Shown: positions 1 through 11,687 of the stretch, piece after piece | Layout: each line of letters begins with the position of its first letter | Position numbering within the stretch: the first letter of the stretch is position 1 | NCBI RefSeq assembly: GCF_003054175.1 | Contig: NZ_QBKN01000005.1 | Span: 124,001 to 188,000 of the forward strand | DNA from: Allosediminivita pacifica | GTDB lineage: Bacteria; Pseudomonadota; Alphaproteobacteria; Rhodobacterales; Rhodobacteraceae | Reading direction: 5' to 3' | Length of the DNA stretch: 64,000 nucleotides | Program-made: the position numbers and the translations under genes | The notes under the pieces: generated by a model | Database searches by the model: none | What the model was told of the DNA's origin: nothing | The model's input: the letters and a program-made list of their open reading frames with translations, nothing else

Positions 1-272
1 CGCTCGACGATGAAGTCGACGACCTCTTCGTTGCTGTCCCCGGCGACCAGCCTTTCGCGGACCAGCAGCCGCAGGTCGCGGGCCAGCGAAGCGTTGGATT
101 CGTCGATGCTCTCATTCTGGCAGACAAGGCATCTGAGCCCGGCGGAGATATCGCGCGCGCGTTGCTCGAGCACCGGATCGTCCAGCATCTCGTCAGGTTG
201 CACCGCGGCCGCGGGCAGGGCGGCCATGGCGAAACAAAGGGCCAGGATCATGCGGCGCAGCAGGAGCATCAT
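1..272 (-). CDS. ccmH: Cytochrome c maturation protein CcmH (5' part; runs off window)
   Basis: The first 90 residues are visible and the rest lies beyond position 1. CcmH is a membrane-anchored, periplasm-facing thiol oxidoreductase that keeps the apocytochrome c CXXCH cysteines reduced for heme attachment. Residues 1-23 form a signal/anchor segment. The family motif LRCLVCQN follows at about 46-53 (redox pair Cys48/Cys51), then the acidic-basic helix stretch typical of CcmH. The start ATG at 272 overlaps the ccmF stop codon by four bases (ATGA), so the two genes are translationally coupled. A second Met at 269 is an equally possible start. Confidence 0.9.
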   Translation of the reverse strand, partial: MMLLLRRMILALCFAMAALPAAAVQPDEMLDDPVLEQRARDISAGLRCLVCQNESIDESNASLARDLRLLVRERLVAGDSNEEVVDFIVE

Positions 273-2236
273 TCCGCAGGCACTCCCTTGGCCGCCGTTC
301 GCTTGCCTGCACCGGCGGCCACGCGGAAACGGCGATCCGAAAGCGACACGAAGCCCCCAAGCGCCATGAGGATCGCGCCGCCCCAGATCCAGTTCGCCAG
401 GGGCTTCAGATAGGTCCGGATCACCCAGCCGCCGCCCGACTGCTCGTCGCCGATGACGACGTAGAGATCGCGCAGGAACCGGTAGTCGATGGCGGCCTCC
501 GTCGTGGGCATCTGGGCCACGGGGTAGTTTCGCTTCTGCGGGAAAAGGCGGGCGATCTCGTCTCCATCGCTGCGGATTGCCACTTCGCCTTGCGTTGCGT
601 AATAGTTCGGCCCCTGGATTTCTTCGACCCCGAGAAGTTCGAGCTCGAAGCCCGCGACTTCGAAGGGCTCCCCGATCTGGGCGATGCGGATGTCCTCCTG
701 CTCCCAGGCGGTAAGGCCAGCGATGCCGAGCATGGTGATGCCAAGCCCAGCGTGCGCGATGCTCTTGCCCCAGTCGGCGCGGGGCAGGCGCCGCAGACGC
801 GACCAATCGCGGTTCTGCCCCGTGCGGGAGATCAGGTCTGTCACCGCCCCGCCGATGAGCCAGGCCCCGAGGAAGACGCCCATGGGGCCAAGCAGGCTGC
901 GGCCGGTCTGGAGTACCCATGTCAGTCCGAGAAGGGCGAGGGCGAGGAAGAACGCCGGGGCGAGCTGACGTGCGACGCGGCTGGCGCTGCCACGCTTCCA
1001 TGCGAGCATGGAGCCGAAGGGAAGCAGCAGCCCGAGGATCAGCATGAAAGGCGTGAAGGCCATGTCGAAGAAGGGCGGGCCGACGCTGAGCTTGCGGTCA
1101 AAGGCCATCTCGGCAACGAGCGGCCACAGGGTGCCCACGAAGACGACGAAGGCCGAGACCGCCAGCAGGATGTTGTTGGCGACCAGCGCGCTCTCGCGAC
1201 TGACGATACCGAAGACGCCGCGCGCCTGCATGACACCCGAGCGCGCTGCAAAGAGCGTGAGCGCGCCGCCGGTGAAGACGACCAGGATCAGCAGGATGAA
1301 GACGCCGCGTTCGGGGTCCGAGGCGAAGGAATGCACGGAGGTGATGACGCCGGAACGGACGATGAAGGTCCCGATGAGCGAGAAGCCGAAGGCAAGGATG
1401 GCGAGCAGGATCGTCCAGCTTTTCAGGGACTCGCGCTTCTCGACCACGATGGCGGAGTGGAGCAGCGCGGCGGCCAGAAGCCAGGGCATGAAGCTCGCAT
1501 TCTCGACCGGGTCCCAGAACCAGAAGCCGCCCCAGCCGAGCTCGTAGTAGGCCCACCAGGATCCCAGCGCGATGCCAATGGTGAGACAGACCCATGCGGC
1601 CAGCGTCCAGGGGCGGACCCAGCGGGCCCAGGCGGCGTCGACGCGGCCCTCGATCAGCGCGGCCACGGCGAAGCTGAAGCAAATGCTGAGCCCGACGTAG
1701 CCGAGGTAGAGGAAGGGCGGGTGAAAGGCGAGGCCGGGGTCCTGCAGGAGCGGGTTCAGATCCTGCCCGTCGAAGGGGGGCACCGGCATCCGCTCGAATG
1801 GGTTCGAGGTGAAGAGGATGAAGGCGATGAAGGCGACACCGATGGCGGCCTGCACCGAGAGAACCCGCGCCCTCAGTCCCGGAGGGAGGTTGCCGCCGAA
1901 CCAGGCGGCCATGGCGCCGAAGAGGCTCAGGATCAGCACCCACAGCAGCATGGAGCCCTCGTGGTTCCCCCAGACGCCGCTGATCTTGTAGATGAGCGGC
2001 TTGGCCGAGTGGCTGTTCAGGTAGACCAGCCGGAGCGAGAAATCCGAGGTCAGGAAGGCCCAGGTGAGGGCCAGGAAGGAGAAACCGATCAGCAGGAACT
2101 GGGTTGTCGCGGCGGGTTCGGCCACGGCCATCCAACCGGGCCAGCGCTTGTGGGCGCCGGCCATGGGTACGACCATCTGAACGATCGCGACGAGAAAGGC
2201 GAGGATGAGGGCGAAGTGGCCGAATTCTGTAACCAT
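269..2236 (-). CDS. ccmF: Heme lyase subunit CcmF
   Basis: Polytopic inner-membrane subunit of the heme lyase that attaches heme to apocytochromes c. The protein is 655 residues, the usual family length. It carries the tryptophan-rich WWD signature [14 protein letters not shown] at about residues 230-245, many membrane helices and a C-terminal periplasmic domain before a last helix. The reading frame stays open 43 codons further upstream. The start at 2236 ([12 protein letters not shown]) was chosen because family members begin directly with the first membrane helix, and the upstream residues are basic and unlike CcmF. Stop/start overlap with ccmH. No ccmE is next to it; a GGDEF-EAL gene is divergent. 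Confidence 0.92.
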   Translation of the reverse strand: MVTEFGHFALILAFLVAIVQMVVPMAGAHKRWPGWMAVAEPAATTQFLLIGFSFLALTWAFLTSDFSLRLVYLNSHSAKPLIYKISGVWGNHEGSMLLWVLILSLFGAMAAWFGGNLPPGLRARVLSVQAAIGVAFIAFILFTSNPFERMPVPPFDGQDLNPLLQDPGLAFHPPFLYLGYVGLSICFSFAVAALIEGRVDAAWARWVRPWTLAAWVCLTIGIALGSWWAYYELGWGGFWFWDPVENASFMPWLLAAALLHSAIVVEKRESLKSWTILLAILAFGFSLIGTFIVRSGVITSVHSFASDPERGVFILLILVVFTGGALTLFAARSGVMQARGVFGIVSRESALVANNILLAVSAFVVFVGTLWPLVAEMAFDRKLSVGPPFFDMAFTPFMLILGLLLPFGSMLAWKRGSASRVARQLAPAFFLALALLGLTWVLQTGRSLLGPMGVFLGAWLIGGAVTDLISRTGQNRDWSRLRRLPRADWGKSIAHAGLGITMLGIAGLTAWEQEDIRIAQIGEPFEVAGFELELLGVEEIQGPNYYATQGEVAIRSDGDEIARLFPQKRNYPVAQMPTTEAAIDYRFLRDLYVVIGDEQSGGGWVIRTYLKPLANWIWGGAILMALGGFVSLSDRRFRVAAGAGKRTAAKGVPAE

Positions 2237-2714
2237 GCCCCGATCATATTCGAGCGGCGGTCCGGCGCCAATGAGGGCAAAGGGGGCTGCGTTCACTTTG
2301 TCGCGTCTGCCGCGGGAAGATTGCTTGTCCCGGGCAGGGACATCTTTGGGATCCAGTGAAATCAATGGGTTAGCCTTCCGGTTTTACCGGTTCTTAAGAA
2401 TGTCCCGCAGTCTCGGAGGATGAGAGCAGGCCGTTCGGCCTGTGCACGCGGGCGCTGCTGCTCCCGACGGCCGGTCGCGGCAGGCAGCCGGGCTCGGATT
2501 GGCGGCGCCTGACGAGTCGGGCGGAAGGGTGGCGGAGTGACGATCGCCCGGGGGAGATTTCCAAAAAGTGGAAGGACTTTCGAGCCCGTAGCTTCGCCGT
2601 GCCTTAAGTTCCTCTTGGCATCGTGGCGTCCGTTCCGGGCGGCAGTCGCCGCCTTCGTGGGGAGGCGGAGTACTGTACGGGCTTTTTCATATCGTTGCCG
2701 CACACGATGTTTAT
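2237..2714. other. 478-base divergent intergenic region between ccmF and the GGDEF-EAL gene
   Basis: I see no convincing gene here; the open frames crossing it have arginine/proline-rich compositions. It contains the 50-nt conserved element at 2359-2408. Near its right end is a strong Shine-Dalgarno-like GGGGAGG at about 2659-2665, which fits a CTG start at 2673 for the next gene better than the annotated GTG at 2715. Confidence 0.5.
2359..2408. promoter_or_regulatory. 50-nt conserved intergenic element, copy 1
   Basis: Shares with 20846-20895 the blocks AAATCAATG, then 18 nt, ACCGnTTCTTAnG, 2 nt, TGTCCCGC, with identical spacing throughout; 34 of 50 positions match by my count. The core resembles a one-mismatch CtrA box (TTTA-N7-TTAA at 2384-2398), but the conserved flanks go beyond CtrA. 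It lies 123 bp upstream of ccmF. Its function is unknown to me. Confidence 0.5.
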
Positions 2715-4733
2715 GTGATTCTCGCGGCCAGCCTGCTGTCGCTCGTGAACGCCTACCTCATCGCGCTCTACCTGCAGCGGCTGAAGTCGATGACCCGGCG
2801 GCGCAGACTTGCGATGATCACCCTGACCGGTGCGATGTCGGGGGTATCCGTATGGTCGGTCTCACACCTTCTGGTTGCCTCTTATATTCCGCACCTCCCG
2901 GTATCGCTGGATGGGGTGATGGTCGCGGTTCAGATCGTGATTTGCGTCATCTACTACGAGGTCCTGACCTTTACCTCGCTGTCGCCGGTACGATGGCACC
3001 ACATGGTGGGCCTTTTCCTCGTGCCATTCTTTCCGGCGCTGGTGAACTTCTGGGCCCTGACGAACTTTGCCGGGGCGGAAGATGTGGATTTCGCGGTCTT
3101 CCTCAAGGCCAGCCTGTGGTTCGCCCTCGCCGGGGGCGCGATGGCGCTGCTGGCACCAAAGGACCCTGGCCGCGACGTGGCACCGGCGCTCCCCTTCGCG
3201 ACGGTGAACACGCTTCTCGTGCTGATCCTGCACTTTGTCATGGTGCGGGCCTACGGTCTTGGCCCTGATGAAGTGCTGGCGCTCGCGGTCGAGCCGTCGG
3301 GAAGCTTCGGGAGCGCGACGCTGCTTGTGCCGGTGGCGCTGGCCAACATCCTGATCATCCTGTGTTCCTCCGCAAGCTTCTTCGCCGACCACGAGGCAAC
3401 GCAGGAGGCTGTCACGCGCTATCGAAAGCTCGCGTTAGAGGACCGCCTGACCGGCCTTCCCAACCGCGCGAGCATGCATGCTCAGCTTGAAAAACGGCTG
3501 GCCGACCCGGACGCCGAAGGATGCCTCGTCGCGGCCCTGATCGACCTGGACCGCTTCAAGGAGGTCAACGACCTGCATGGCCATGCCGCAGGCGACGCGC
3601 TGCTCGTCTCGCTGTCGAAGTACCTACGGGGCCGGCTTGGCCCGGACGAGACGCTCTACCGGCTGGGCGGGGACGAGTTCGTTGCGCTGAAGGCCCATGC
3701 CGAGAACCGGGAGGAGGGGCTCGCCTTTGGCCAGTTCCTATGTGACGCGGTGCTTGCCTTCGAAGCCCCCGTGACCGGCGATATCAAGGTCGGTGCCTCG
3801 GTGGGTGTCAGCGTATTTCCCGAGGACGGGACAAGCGCGGCGCAGCTTCTTTCGCGGGCGGATCTTGCCATGTACGCTGCAAAGCGGTCCGGCCGAAATC
3901 TCAGCCTGAGCTTCACGAGCGATATGGAGCAGGAGACACGGCGGAAGACCGAGCTGAGCGCGGAGCTTGATGGCGCCGTCGCGCGGGGCGAGCTCACGCT
4001 CTGTTACCAGCCGCAGGTCGATGCCGTCAGCCGGGCGGTCGTGGGGTTCGAGGCGCTGCTACGATGGACCGGTCCGCGCGTGGGCGAGGTCGCGCCGTCC
4101 GAGTTCGTACCGATTGCCGAGGAAAGCGGCCAGATCATCCGGATCGGCGAATGGGTGTTGCGCGAGGCCTGTCGCGAGGCGGCGAGCTGGGACGCGCCGC
4201 ACCGCATCGCGGTCAACGTGGCGCCGGGTCAGCTGATACGCAACGAGTTTGTCCCGTTTCTTGCGGGAGTTCTGCGAGAGACCGGACTGCCGGCCCATCG
4301 GCTCGAACTCGAAGTGACCGAGTCCGGATTTCATCGCGACAAGGACAAGGCCATTGCCACGCTGGTGCAGTGCCGCGCCTTGGGAGTGAAGATTTCGATG
4401 GATGATTTCGGAACGGGGTATTCCTCGCTCTCGATGTTCCTGGAGTGCAGCTTCGACCGGCTCAAGATCGACGCCAGTTTCATTCGGCATGTTACCGACG
4501 ACGAGAATTCTTCGTTCATCGTGCGGGCGATCCTCGCGCTTGCGGCCTCGAACGGGATGAGCGTCGTGGCCGAGGGCGTGGAGACGGAGACGCAGCGCGC
4601 CTTCCTGATCCGGGAGGGCTGCGACGAGCTGCAGGGTTACATGTTCGGTGCCGCCATCCCGGCAGAGGAGACGCGGCAGCGCTACGGTCTTGTCACCGAC
4701 GCCGCAGGGCCCGCGCTGGGGGCGCTGGGCTGA
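2715..4733 (+). CDS. Membrane GGDEF-EAL cyclic-di-GMP protein with degenerate MHYT-like sensor
   Basis: 672 residues. Residues 1-230 hold about seven hydrophobic segments. The pattern (GVSVWSVSHLL, later LILHFVMV) matches the MHYT sensor layout with the M-H-Y-T residues largely lost. A GGDEF domain follows (LGGDEF at about 316-321, diguanylate cyclase A-site intact), then an EAL domain (GFEALLRW near 445, EVTES, DDFGTGYSS, LKIDASFI, VAEGVET). The EAL metal and catalytic residues are present, so phosphodiesterase activity is plausible. The start is uncertain. GTG at 2715 has no ribosome-binding site. The frame continues upstream through residues LYGLFHIVAAHDVY, which look like a real MHYT N-terminus, to a CTG at 2673 preceded by GGGGAGG. 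Confidence 0.88.
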   Translation: MILAASLLSLVNAYLIALYLQRLKSMTRRRRLAMITLTGAMSGVSVWSVSHLLVASYIPHLPVSLDGVMVAVQIVICVIYYEVLTFTSLSPVRWHHMVGLFLVPFFPALVNFWALTNFAGAEDVDFAVFLKASLWFALAGGAMALLAPKDPGRDVAPALPFATVNTLLVLILHFVMVRAYGLGPDEVLALAVEPSGSFGSATLLVPVALANILIILCSSASFFADHEATQEAVTRYRKLALEDRLTGLPNRASMHAQLEKRLADPDAEGCLVAALIDLDRFKEVNDLHGHAAGDALLVSLSKYLRGRLGPDETLYRLGGDEFVALKAHAENREEGLAFGQFLCDAVLAFEAPVTGDIKVGASVGVSVFPEDGTSAAQLLSRADLAMYAAKRSGRNLSLSFTSDMEQETRRKTELSAELDGAVARGELTLCYQPQVDAVSRAVVGFEALLRWTGPRVGEVAPSEFVPIAEESGQIIRIGEWVLREACREAASWDAPHRIAVNVAPGQLIRNEFVPFLAGVLRETGLPAHRLELEVTESGFHRDKDKAIATLVQCRALGVKISMDDFGTGYSSLSMFLECSFDRLKIDASFIRHVTDDENSSFIVRAILALAASNGMSVVAEGVETETQRAFLIREGCDELQGYMFGAAIPAEETRQRYGLVTDAAGPALGALG

Positions 4734-4756
4734 AAGAGGCGTCTTCCGACAAGGAA

Positions 4757-4786
4757 AGGGCCCCGCCGCGGCTGCGGCAGGGCCCT
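4757..4786. terminator. Bidirectional terminator hairpin between the GGDEF-EAL gene and gltA
   Basis: Stem AGGGCC-CGCCGC / GCGGC-GGGCCCT with one mismatch. On the minus strand it is followed by TTTCCTT. It sits between two convergent stop codons and can serve both genes. Confidence 0.7.
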
Positions 4787-4808
4787 CTGATCGCGGAGTG
4801 CCGCTGGA

Positions 4809-6104
<1,296 letters not shown>

Positions 6105-6195
6105 GCTTCGTCGTCCCTTCGTCGGTGGTGGCCGGGCGGGGCCGCCCTGGCCTGTTTATCACATGGCCTGCAGAGGCCCCTCGCGGCGAATGCGC

Positions 6196-7602
6196 TCAGG
6201 ATTCTTCCGCGGCCTCGGCCAGGCGGGCGATCGTCTCGTCGCGGCCCAGCACAAGCATCATGTCGAAGACGCTCGGGGTTACGGCCCGCCCGGCAAGGGC
6301 GGCGCGCAGCGGCGCGGCAAGCTTGCCGAACTTGGTCCCCTGCGCTTCGGCGAATGCGCCAAGCTGCGCTTCGAGATCATCGCGCGACCAGCTAGCACTT
6401 TGCAGGTGCGGCGTCAATTCTGACAGTATACGACGGGATACCGGATCGAGCGCCTTCTGCGCCTTCTCGTCCACATCCAGCGGCCGTTCGGAGAGAATAA
6501 AGTGTCCCTTTTCAAGGAGATCCGGCAAGAGCTTTGCCCGGTCCTTGAGGCAGTACATGGCGCGGCTCATTCCGTCGCGTTGCGTCTCGGTAAAAGGAAG
6601 CTGGCCCGTCGCGTCGAGGAAATCATCGAGTTCCTTCAGCAGTGCGGCATCGGCCAGTGCGGCGATGTGCTGACCGCAAAGATTCTCGAGCTTCTTGAAG
6701 TCGAAACGCGCGGGTGACTTGCCGATCCCGTCGAGCCCGAACCAGGCCTGCGCCTGGGCGTCGGTGAAGAATTCGTCGTCGCCATGGCTCCAGCCGAGAC
6801 GCGCGAGGTAGTTGCGCATCCCGGCGGCCGGGTAGCCCATCTTCTGGTATTCATCGACGCCAAGCGCGCCGTGGCGCTTGGAGAGCTTCTTGCCGTCCGG
6901 GCCATGGATCAGCGGGATGTGTGCATAGACGGGCAGGTCCCAGCCCATGGCGCTGTAGATCCCCATCTGGCGCGCGGCGTTGTTGAGGTGATCGTCGCCC
7001 CGGATCACATGCGTGACGCCCATGTCGTGGTCGTCGACCACCACCGCAAGCATGTAGACGGGTGTGCCGTCCGAGCGCAGAAGCACCATGTCGTCAAGCT
7101 GATCGTTGCCGATACGCACGTCGCCCTGCACCTGGTCCCGGATGATGGTCTCGCCCTCAAGCGGCGTCTTCAGGCGGATCACATAGGGCGCATCGGGATG
7201 GGAGGAAGGGTCGGCTTCGCGCCAGGGGCTCACGAACATCGTGGAGCGGCCCTCGGCGCGGGCCTTTTCGCGGTATGCCTCGATTTCCTCCTGCGTGGAG
7301 AAGCACTTGAATGCGGCGCCTTTCTCCAGCAGCTCGTGCGCCACCTCGGCGTGGCGCTCGGCCCCCGCGGCCTGGCTCACGACCTCACCGTCATGCTCGA
7401 GTCCGAGCCAGTCCATCCCGTCGAGGATGGCCTGAGTCGCCTCGGGCGTGGAGCGGGCGCGGTCCGTGTCCTCGATGCGGAGCAGGAAGCGACCGCCATT
7501 GCCACGCGCGAAGAGCCAGTTGAAGAGCGCGGTCCGTGCCCCGCCGATGTGCAGGAACCCGGTGGGTGATGGGGCGAAACGGGTCACGATCTGGCCGGAC
7601 AT
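6196..7602 (-). CDS. gltX: Glutamate--tRNA ligase
   Basis: Class I synthetase charging tRNA-Glu, 468 residues. The N-terminal [22 protein letters not shown] contains the HIGH-like motif HIGG near residue 18, and KLSKRHG near residue 240 is the KMSKS equivalent. An anticodon-binding C-terminal domain follows. It is divergent from comEC with 77 bases between. A weak CtrA-like half site (TTAA-N7-CTAA, 7609-7623) lies just upstream, too degenerate to trust. Confidence 0.97.
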   Translation of the reverse strand: MSGQIVTRFAPSPTGFLHIGGARTALFNWLFARGNGGRFLLRIEDTDRARSTPEATQAILDGMDWLGLEHDGEVVSQAAGAERHAEVAHELLEKGAAFKCFSTQEEIEAYREKARAEGRSTMFVSPWREADPSSHPDAPYVIRLKTPLEGETIIRDQVQGDVRIGNDQLDDMVLLRSDGTPVYMLAVVVDDHDMGVTHVIRGDDHLNNAARQMGIYSAMGWDLPVYAHIPLIHGPDGKKLSKRHGALGVDEYQKMGYPAAGMRNYLARLGWSHGDDEFFTDAQAQAWFGLDGIGKSPARFDFKKLENLCGQHIAALADAALLKELDDFLDATGQLPFTETQRDGMSRAMYCLKDRAKLLPDLLEKGHFILSERPLDVDEKAQKALDPVSRRILSELTPHLQSASWSRDDLEAQLGAFAEAQGTKFGKLAAPLRAALAGRAVTPSVFDMMLVLGRDETIARLAEAAEES

Positions 7603-7679
7603 GTGGGCTTAACCTTTTGCTAACCGTGGAGGGCTGAAACTTGGCGCCTGATTAACGGGGCCAAGGGGCGATCACAAGC

Positions 7680-9722
7680 ATGGGGCGGGCGCTGCTCTGG
7701 ATGCAGACGGCGCTGCATGGGCAGCGCGGGGCGCTGTTCCCATGGGCGCCTGTCTGCATGGCCTGTGGCATCGGCGTGTTCTTCGCAATGCCGGTGGAGC
7801 CGCCTGTCTGGCAGCTCTGGGGCGCCCCGGCGGCGGGCTGTCTCGGGATTGTCTTGGCGCGTTGGGCTGGATTCGGCATGGCGATGCTGCTGATGGCGTC
7901 GGGGCTGATGCTGTTCGGCTTTGCGCTCGCAGGCGCACGCACCCATCGGCTCGCGGCACCGGTGCTCGACTTCCGCTACTACGGACCCATCGAGGGGCGC
8001 GTCATCGGGATGGACCGTTCTGCCTCGGACGCCGTGCGGCTGATGCTCGACCGCGTGGTGCTGGAACGGATGGATCCGCGGGAGACGCCGGCGCGGGTGC
8101 GTGTCTCGTTGCACGGCGGGGCGGCGGCGGAGATCCGGCCGGGCATGACGGCGCTCCTGACTGGGCACCTTTCGCCGCCTTCCGGCGCGGTGGAGCCGGG
8201 CGGTTTCGACTTTCGGCGCCATGCCTGGTTCCTGCAGCTCGGCGCCGTGGGCTATACGCGCGTGCCGGTGATGGCGTTGGCGCCGCCCGGCGAAGGGCTG
8301 CGCGTCTTCGCCGGGCGCATGTGGCTGAGCGAGCGGGTGCGGCACCTTCTGGCGGGTGAGCGCGGCGCCTTTGCGGCCGCGATCATGAGTGGCGTCCGCT
8401 CCGCCATGTCGCGGCAGACGCTCGCAGACCTCCGCAACACCAACCTCGCGCACCTTCTGGCAATCTCGGGGTTGCACATGGGGCTTCTGGCCGGCGTGGT
8501 CTTCACGGCGCTGCGTCTTGGATTGCTGCTGGTGCCGCGGGTCCGGCATTTCTGGCCGGTGAAGAAGCTGGCGGCCGGCGGCGCGCTTCTGGCAGCGGCG
8601 GGATACCTTGCGCTCTCCGGCGGCAATGTTGCGACAGAGCGGGCGTTTGTCATGGCAGCGGTTGCGCTGGTGGCGGTAATGCTGGATCGGCGGGCGCTGA
8701 GCCTGCGGTCCGTAGCGCTCGCCGCGCTGGTGATCCTGTCGCTGCAGCCCGAGGCCCTGACCGGCCCGGGTTTCCAGATGTCCTTCGCCGCGACCACGGC
8801 GCTGGTGGCGGTCTACGAGCGGATCAGCCTCTGGCGCCGGGGCCGGGACCTTCCGCGCTGGCTCATGCCCGTGGCCGGGGTCGTGATTTCGTCTTCGGTT
8901 GCGGGGCTTGCGACGGCACCGGTGGGCATGGCGCATTTCAACACGGCGGCCAGCTATGGCCTGGTTGCGAACCTGGTGGCGGTGCCGGTCATGGGGCTGG
9001 TGGTGATGCCGCTGGGCGTGGTTGCGGCCCTGCTGATGCCCCTGGGGCTGGATTGGCTGCCTCTGGCGGGCATGGGGCTGGGCCTCGGCTGGATCCTGGC
9101 GGTGGCCGAGACGGTGGGTGGCTGGCCGGGGGCGGTGCGGCCGGTGGTGGCGCCGGGGCCCTGGGTGCTGCCGCTGATGGCGCTTGGTGGGCTGCTGCTC
9201 TGCCTCTGGCGCGGGAGGGGGCGGCTGGCTGGGCTGGCGCCCATGGCGCTGGCGCTTTGGCTGTGGTCCGGGGCGGAGAGGCCCGCGCTGCTGATCGCCG
9301 ACAGCGGCGGGCTGGTCGGCGTGATGACGCCCGAGGGGCGGGGCCTGTCGCGCGATAGCGGCGCGGGGTTCGTGGCCCAGGTCTGGCTGGAGAACGACGG
9401 AGCCGGGCGCGATCAAGTGGCCGCGGCGAGGCTCTGGCCAGGGCCCCGCGAGGGGCGGCTGGCGCAGGTCACGCTGGCGGGGACCGAGATCTTCCATGCC
9501 CAGGGCAAGCGCGCACAGGAAGGCCTGCTCTGCGGCGGGGGCGGGATCGTGGTCGCCTCCGAGCCCTACGTGGAGGGCGGAGACTGCCGCGTCTTCGACC
9601 CCGACCGGCTGCGCGCCACAGGGGCGGTCGCGGCCTGGGTTACGGCAGAGGGGCTGCGCTGGCGGCAGGCGAACCCGCCGGGCCACTGGCGTCTATGGTG
9701 GGGTGGGAGGCCGCCTCAGTAG
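7680..9722 (+). CDS. comEC: ComEC/Rec2 family DNA uptake channel protein
   Basis: 680 residues. Polytopic inner-membrane protein of the natural-transformation family that passes single-stranded DNA into the cytoplasm. The N-terminal soluble DUF4131-like part (about residues 25-200) is followed by the competence domain with the signature [12 protein letters not shown] near residue 258 and many membrane helices. The last ~130 residues occupy the place of the metallo-beta-lactamase-like domain but show no HXHXDH metal motif. The gene ends inside the end of lexA (7-base convergent overlap). Whether the cell is transformable cannot be told from here. Confidence 0.9.
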   Translation: MGRALLWMQTALHGQRGALFPWAPVCMACGIGVFFAMPVEPPVWQLWGAPAAGCLGIVLARWAGFGMAMLLMASGLMLFGFALAGARTHRLAAPVLDFRYYGPIEGRVIGMDRSASDAVRLMLDRVVLERMDPRETPARVRVSLHGGAAAEIRPGMTALLTGHLSPPSGAVEPGGFDFRRHAWFLQLGAVGYTRVPVMALAPPGEGLRVFAGRMWLSERVRHLLAGERGAFAAAIMSGVRSAMSRQTLADLRNTNLAHLLAISGLHMGLLAGVVFTALRLGLLLVPRVRHFWPVKKLAAGGALLAAAGYLALSGGNVATERAFVMAAVALVAVMLDRRALSLRSVALAALVILSLQPEALTGPGFQMSFAATTALVAVYERISLWRRGRDLPRWLMPVAGVVISSSVAGLATAPVGMAHFNTAASYGLVANLVAVPVMGLVVMPLGVVAALLMPLGLDWLPLAGMGLGLGWILAVAETVGGWPGAVRPVVAPGPWVLPLMALGGLLLCLWRGRGRLAGLAPMALALWLWSGAERPALLIADSGGLVGVMTPEGRGLSRDSGAGFVAQVWLENDGAGRDQVAAARLWPGPREGRLAQVTLAGTEIFHAQGKRAQEGLLCGGGGIVVASEPYVEGGDCRVFDPDRLRATGAVAAWVTAEGLRWRQANPPGHWRLWWGGRPPQ

Positions 9723-10408
9723 GTGCGGATGAGGCCCACGAGCCGACCTTGGACTGCGACGCTGCCCTTGGGCAGAACGCGGGTTTCGTAGGCGGGGTTG
9801 GCTGCCTCGAGCATCACCATGTCGCCCTTGCGGCGGAACCGCTTGAGGGTGGCCTCATAGCCCTCGACCTGGGCCACGACGATGTCGCCATCGTCGGCGG
9901 TGGCGGTTTCGCGGATCACCACGACGTCGCCGTCGTTGATGCCGGCCTCGATCATGGAGTCGCCCTTGACCTCGAGCGCATAGTGGCGGGCGTTGCCAGA
10001 AATCATGCCACCGGGTACGCCGATCTGCGGCGGGATATCGTTGATCGCCTCGATCGGGGCGCCGGCCGCGATGCGGCCCATGAGGGGAAGCTCGGAGACG
10101 CTTGGCGTGACGTTGCGGGCGGTGGCCGGACGTTCGTCCGGGATGTCGCCGTCGATTACGCGCGCCTCGAAGCCGGCGGACTTGTTTGCAAGGCTTTCGG
10201 GTAGCTTCACGATCTCGATCGCGCGGGCGCGGTGGGCGAGGCGGCGGATGAACCCCCGTTCTTCCAGCGCGGTGATGAGCCGGTGGATGCCGGACTTGGA
10301 GCGCAGGTCGAGTGCCTCCTTCATCTCGTCGAAGCTGGGCGGAACCCCGTCGCGCGACATGCGGCGATTGATGAAATCGAGTAGGTCGAGCTGTTTCTTC
10401 GTCAGCAT
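9716..10408 (-). CDS. lexA: LexA repressor
   Basis: SOS master repressor, 230 residues. The winged-helix N-terminus ([17 protein letters not shown]) includes a recognition helix around residues 28-45. The self-cleavage Ala-Gly lies in GRIAAGAP, the catalytic Ser in [13 protein letters not shown] and the general-base Lys in ATLKRF. The last seven bases overlap the end of convergent comEC. An SOS box lies 25-39 bases upstream of the ATG, giving autoregulation. Confidence 0.96.
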   Translation of the reverse strand: MLTKKQLDLLDFINRRMSRDGVPPSFDEMKEALDLRSKSGIHRLITALEERGFIRRLAHRARAIEIVKLPESLANKSAGFEARVIDGDIPDERPATARNVTPSVSELPLMGRIAAGAPIEAINDIPPQIGVPGGMISGNARHYALEVKGDSMIEAGINDGDVVVIRETATADDGDIVVAQVEGYEATLKRFRRKGDMVMLEAANPAYETRVLPKGSVAVQGRLVGLIRTY

Positions 10409-10432
10409 GTGCGGCTCCCTCAGCTTCGTTTT

Positions 10433-10447
10433 GTTCTATGCATGTTC
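10433..10447. promoter_or_regulatory. SOS box (LexA operator) of lexA
   Basis: Direct repeat GTTC-N7-GTTC (GAAC-N7-GAAC on the lexA strand), the alphaproteobacterial LexA operator, exact in both halves. Located directly upstream of lexA. Confidence 0.88.
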
Positions 10448-10489
10448 TTGTTTTGTGTCAACTGGGTTGTGGCCCAGAAGCGCTTTCAG

Positions 10490-10511
10490 CATTTCATGAA
10501 TTCATGAAATG
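10490..10511. repeat. Perfect 22-bp palindrome between moeA and the lexA promoter
   Basis: Half-site CATTTCATGAA followed immediately by its exact reverse complement, with no spacer. AT-rich in a GC-rich setting. It begins seven bases past the moeA stop and lies 43 bases from the SOS box. It lacks a T-run, so an operator is as likely as a terminator. Confidence 0.6.
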
Positions 10512-10517
10512 TTGTGG

Positions 10518-11687
10518 TCAGCTGAGGGGAAGGTAGTCCACGTTTTCGCCGACGCTGCGCGCGGGATCGTGCGGCGGCCTGACGATCAGCGCGTCGGCGG
10601 CGCTGAGGATGCTGAGCAGGCTCGAGTCCTGGCGGTCGAAGAGCGAAAGTCCGTCTGCCATGCGTCGGGCGCGCATGTAGTGCTCGCGGGGCCCGTTGGC
10701 CGGGATGTCGCGTGCCAGGTGCGCGGTCTTGCGGGGGGCGGGGGAGGCGCCGAGGCCCAGCATGGCGCGGATGACCGGGGCGACGAAGACATGGCCGCAG
10801 ACCATGGCGGAGACCGGGTTGCCCGGCAGGCCGATCATCATCGCGTCGCCCAGGCGCCCGGACATCAGCGGTTTTCCCGGACGCATCGCGACCTTGTGGA
10901 AGGCGCGGTCCAGGCCCATGTCCGCCGCCGCCTGTGCGACGAGGTCATGATCGCCCACGGAAGCGCCGCCGATGGTCAGAACGAGATCGGAATCGTCGGC
11001 CAGTTCCAGCACAGTGCGTAGCGAAGAGAGACTGTCGCGGGCGATGGGGAGCAGGCGCGGCGTCGCACCCAATTCGGAAAGCAGCGCGCGCAGGCCGAAA
11101 CTGTTGGAGGCGACGATCTGGTCCGGACCGGGGTCTTCGCCGGGCATGACCAGTTCGTCGCCGGTCGCGATGATTGCCACGCGCGGTTGCCGCGCCACCG
11201 GCACGCGGGCGATGTTCATGGCCGCCATGAGCGCGATGTCGTTCGGTGACAGGCGACGCGGCGCCGTAACGCTGTCGCCGGTCCTGAAATCATCGCCGGA
11301 CTGCCGGATGTGCAGGCCTTCGCCGGGCGCCCCTGTGATGGTGATCGTGTCGCCTTCGCGGGTCACGTCCTCTTGCAGGATGACGCGGCCGGTGCCCTCG
11401 GGGATCGGCGCGCCCGTGAAGATGCGGACGGCTTCGCCGGGCGCGAGGGGGCCGGTGAAACGATGGCCGGCGGCGGATTCTCCGATCACGCGGAAGCTGT
11501 CGCCCTGCGCGCCCTCGGTTACCGCATAGCCATCCATGGCGGAGTTGTCGAAAGGGGGCTGGTCGCGGCGGGCGGTCACGTCGCGGGCGAGGATGCGACC
11601 GTTGGCTTCGAGCAGGGGGACCTCTTCGGTGCCGAGCGGCGCCGCGAGGGAAAAAAGCCTGTCGAGCGCCTCGGAAACGGAGATCAT
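10518..11687 (-). CDS. moeA: Molybdopterin molybdotransferase MoeA
   Basis: Inserts molybdate into adenylylated molybdopterin, the last step of molybdenum cofactor assembly. 389 residues. MoeA N-terminal region ([36 protein letters not shown]), central MoCF-binding domain ([31 protein letters not shown]-like [19 protein letters not shown]) and C-terminal beta domain are all visible. The start at 11687 was chosen over 11774 because it forms an ATGA overlap with moaC and the upstream 29 residues are unlike MoeA. Last gene of the trpG-moeA operon. Confidence 0.93.
   Translation of the reverse strand: MISVSEALDRLFSLAAPLGTEEVPLLEANGRILARDVTARRDQPPFDNSAMDGYAVTEGAQGDSFRVIGESAAGHRFTGPLAPGEAVRIFTGAPIPEGTGRVILQEDVTREGDTITITGAPGEGLHIRQSGDDFRTGDSVTAPRRLSPNDIALMAAMNIARVPVARQPRVAIIATGDELVMPGEDPGPDQIVASNSFGLRALLSELGATPRLLPIARDSLSSLRTVLELADDSDLVLTIGGASVGDHDLVAQAAADMGLDRAFHKVAMRPGKPLMSGRLGDAMMIGLPGNPVSAMVCGHVFVAPVIRAMLGLGASPAPRKTAHLARDIPANGPREHYMRARRMADGLSLFDRQDSSLLSILSAADALIVRPPHDPARSVGENVDYLPLS

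Noticed and set aside
590-2359. Long plus-strand open frame opposite ccmF
   Set aside because: Antisense shadow of a high-GC gene; composition is Gly/Glu/Arg-rich with no family features, and ccmF motifs on the other strand are intact.
7609-7623. CtrA-like TTAA-N7-CTAA upstream of gltX
   Set aside because: One mismatch, and TTAAC words are common in intergenic DNA here; too weak for a call.
7620-9686. 688-codon minus-strand open frame opposite comEC
   Set aside because: Arg/His/Pro/Gln-rich shadow; comEC on the plus strand has the competence-domain signature.
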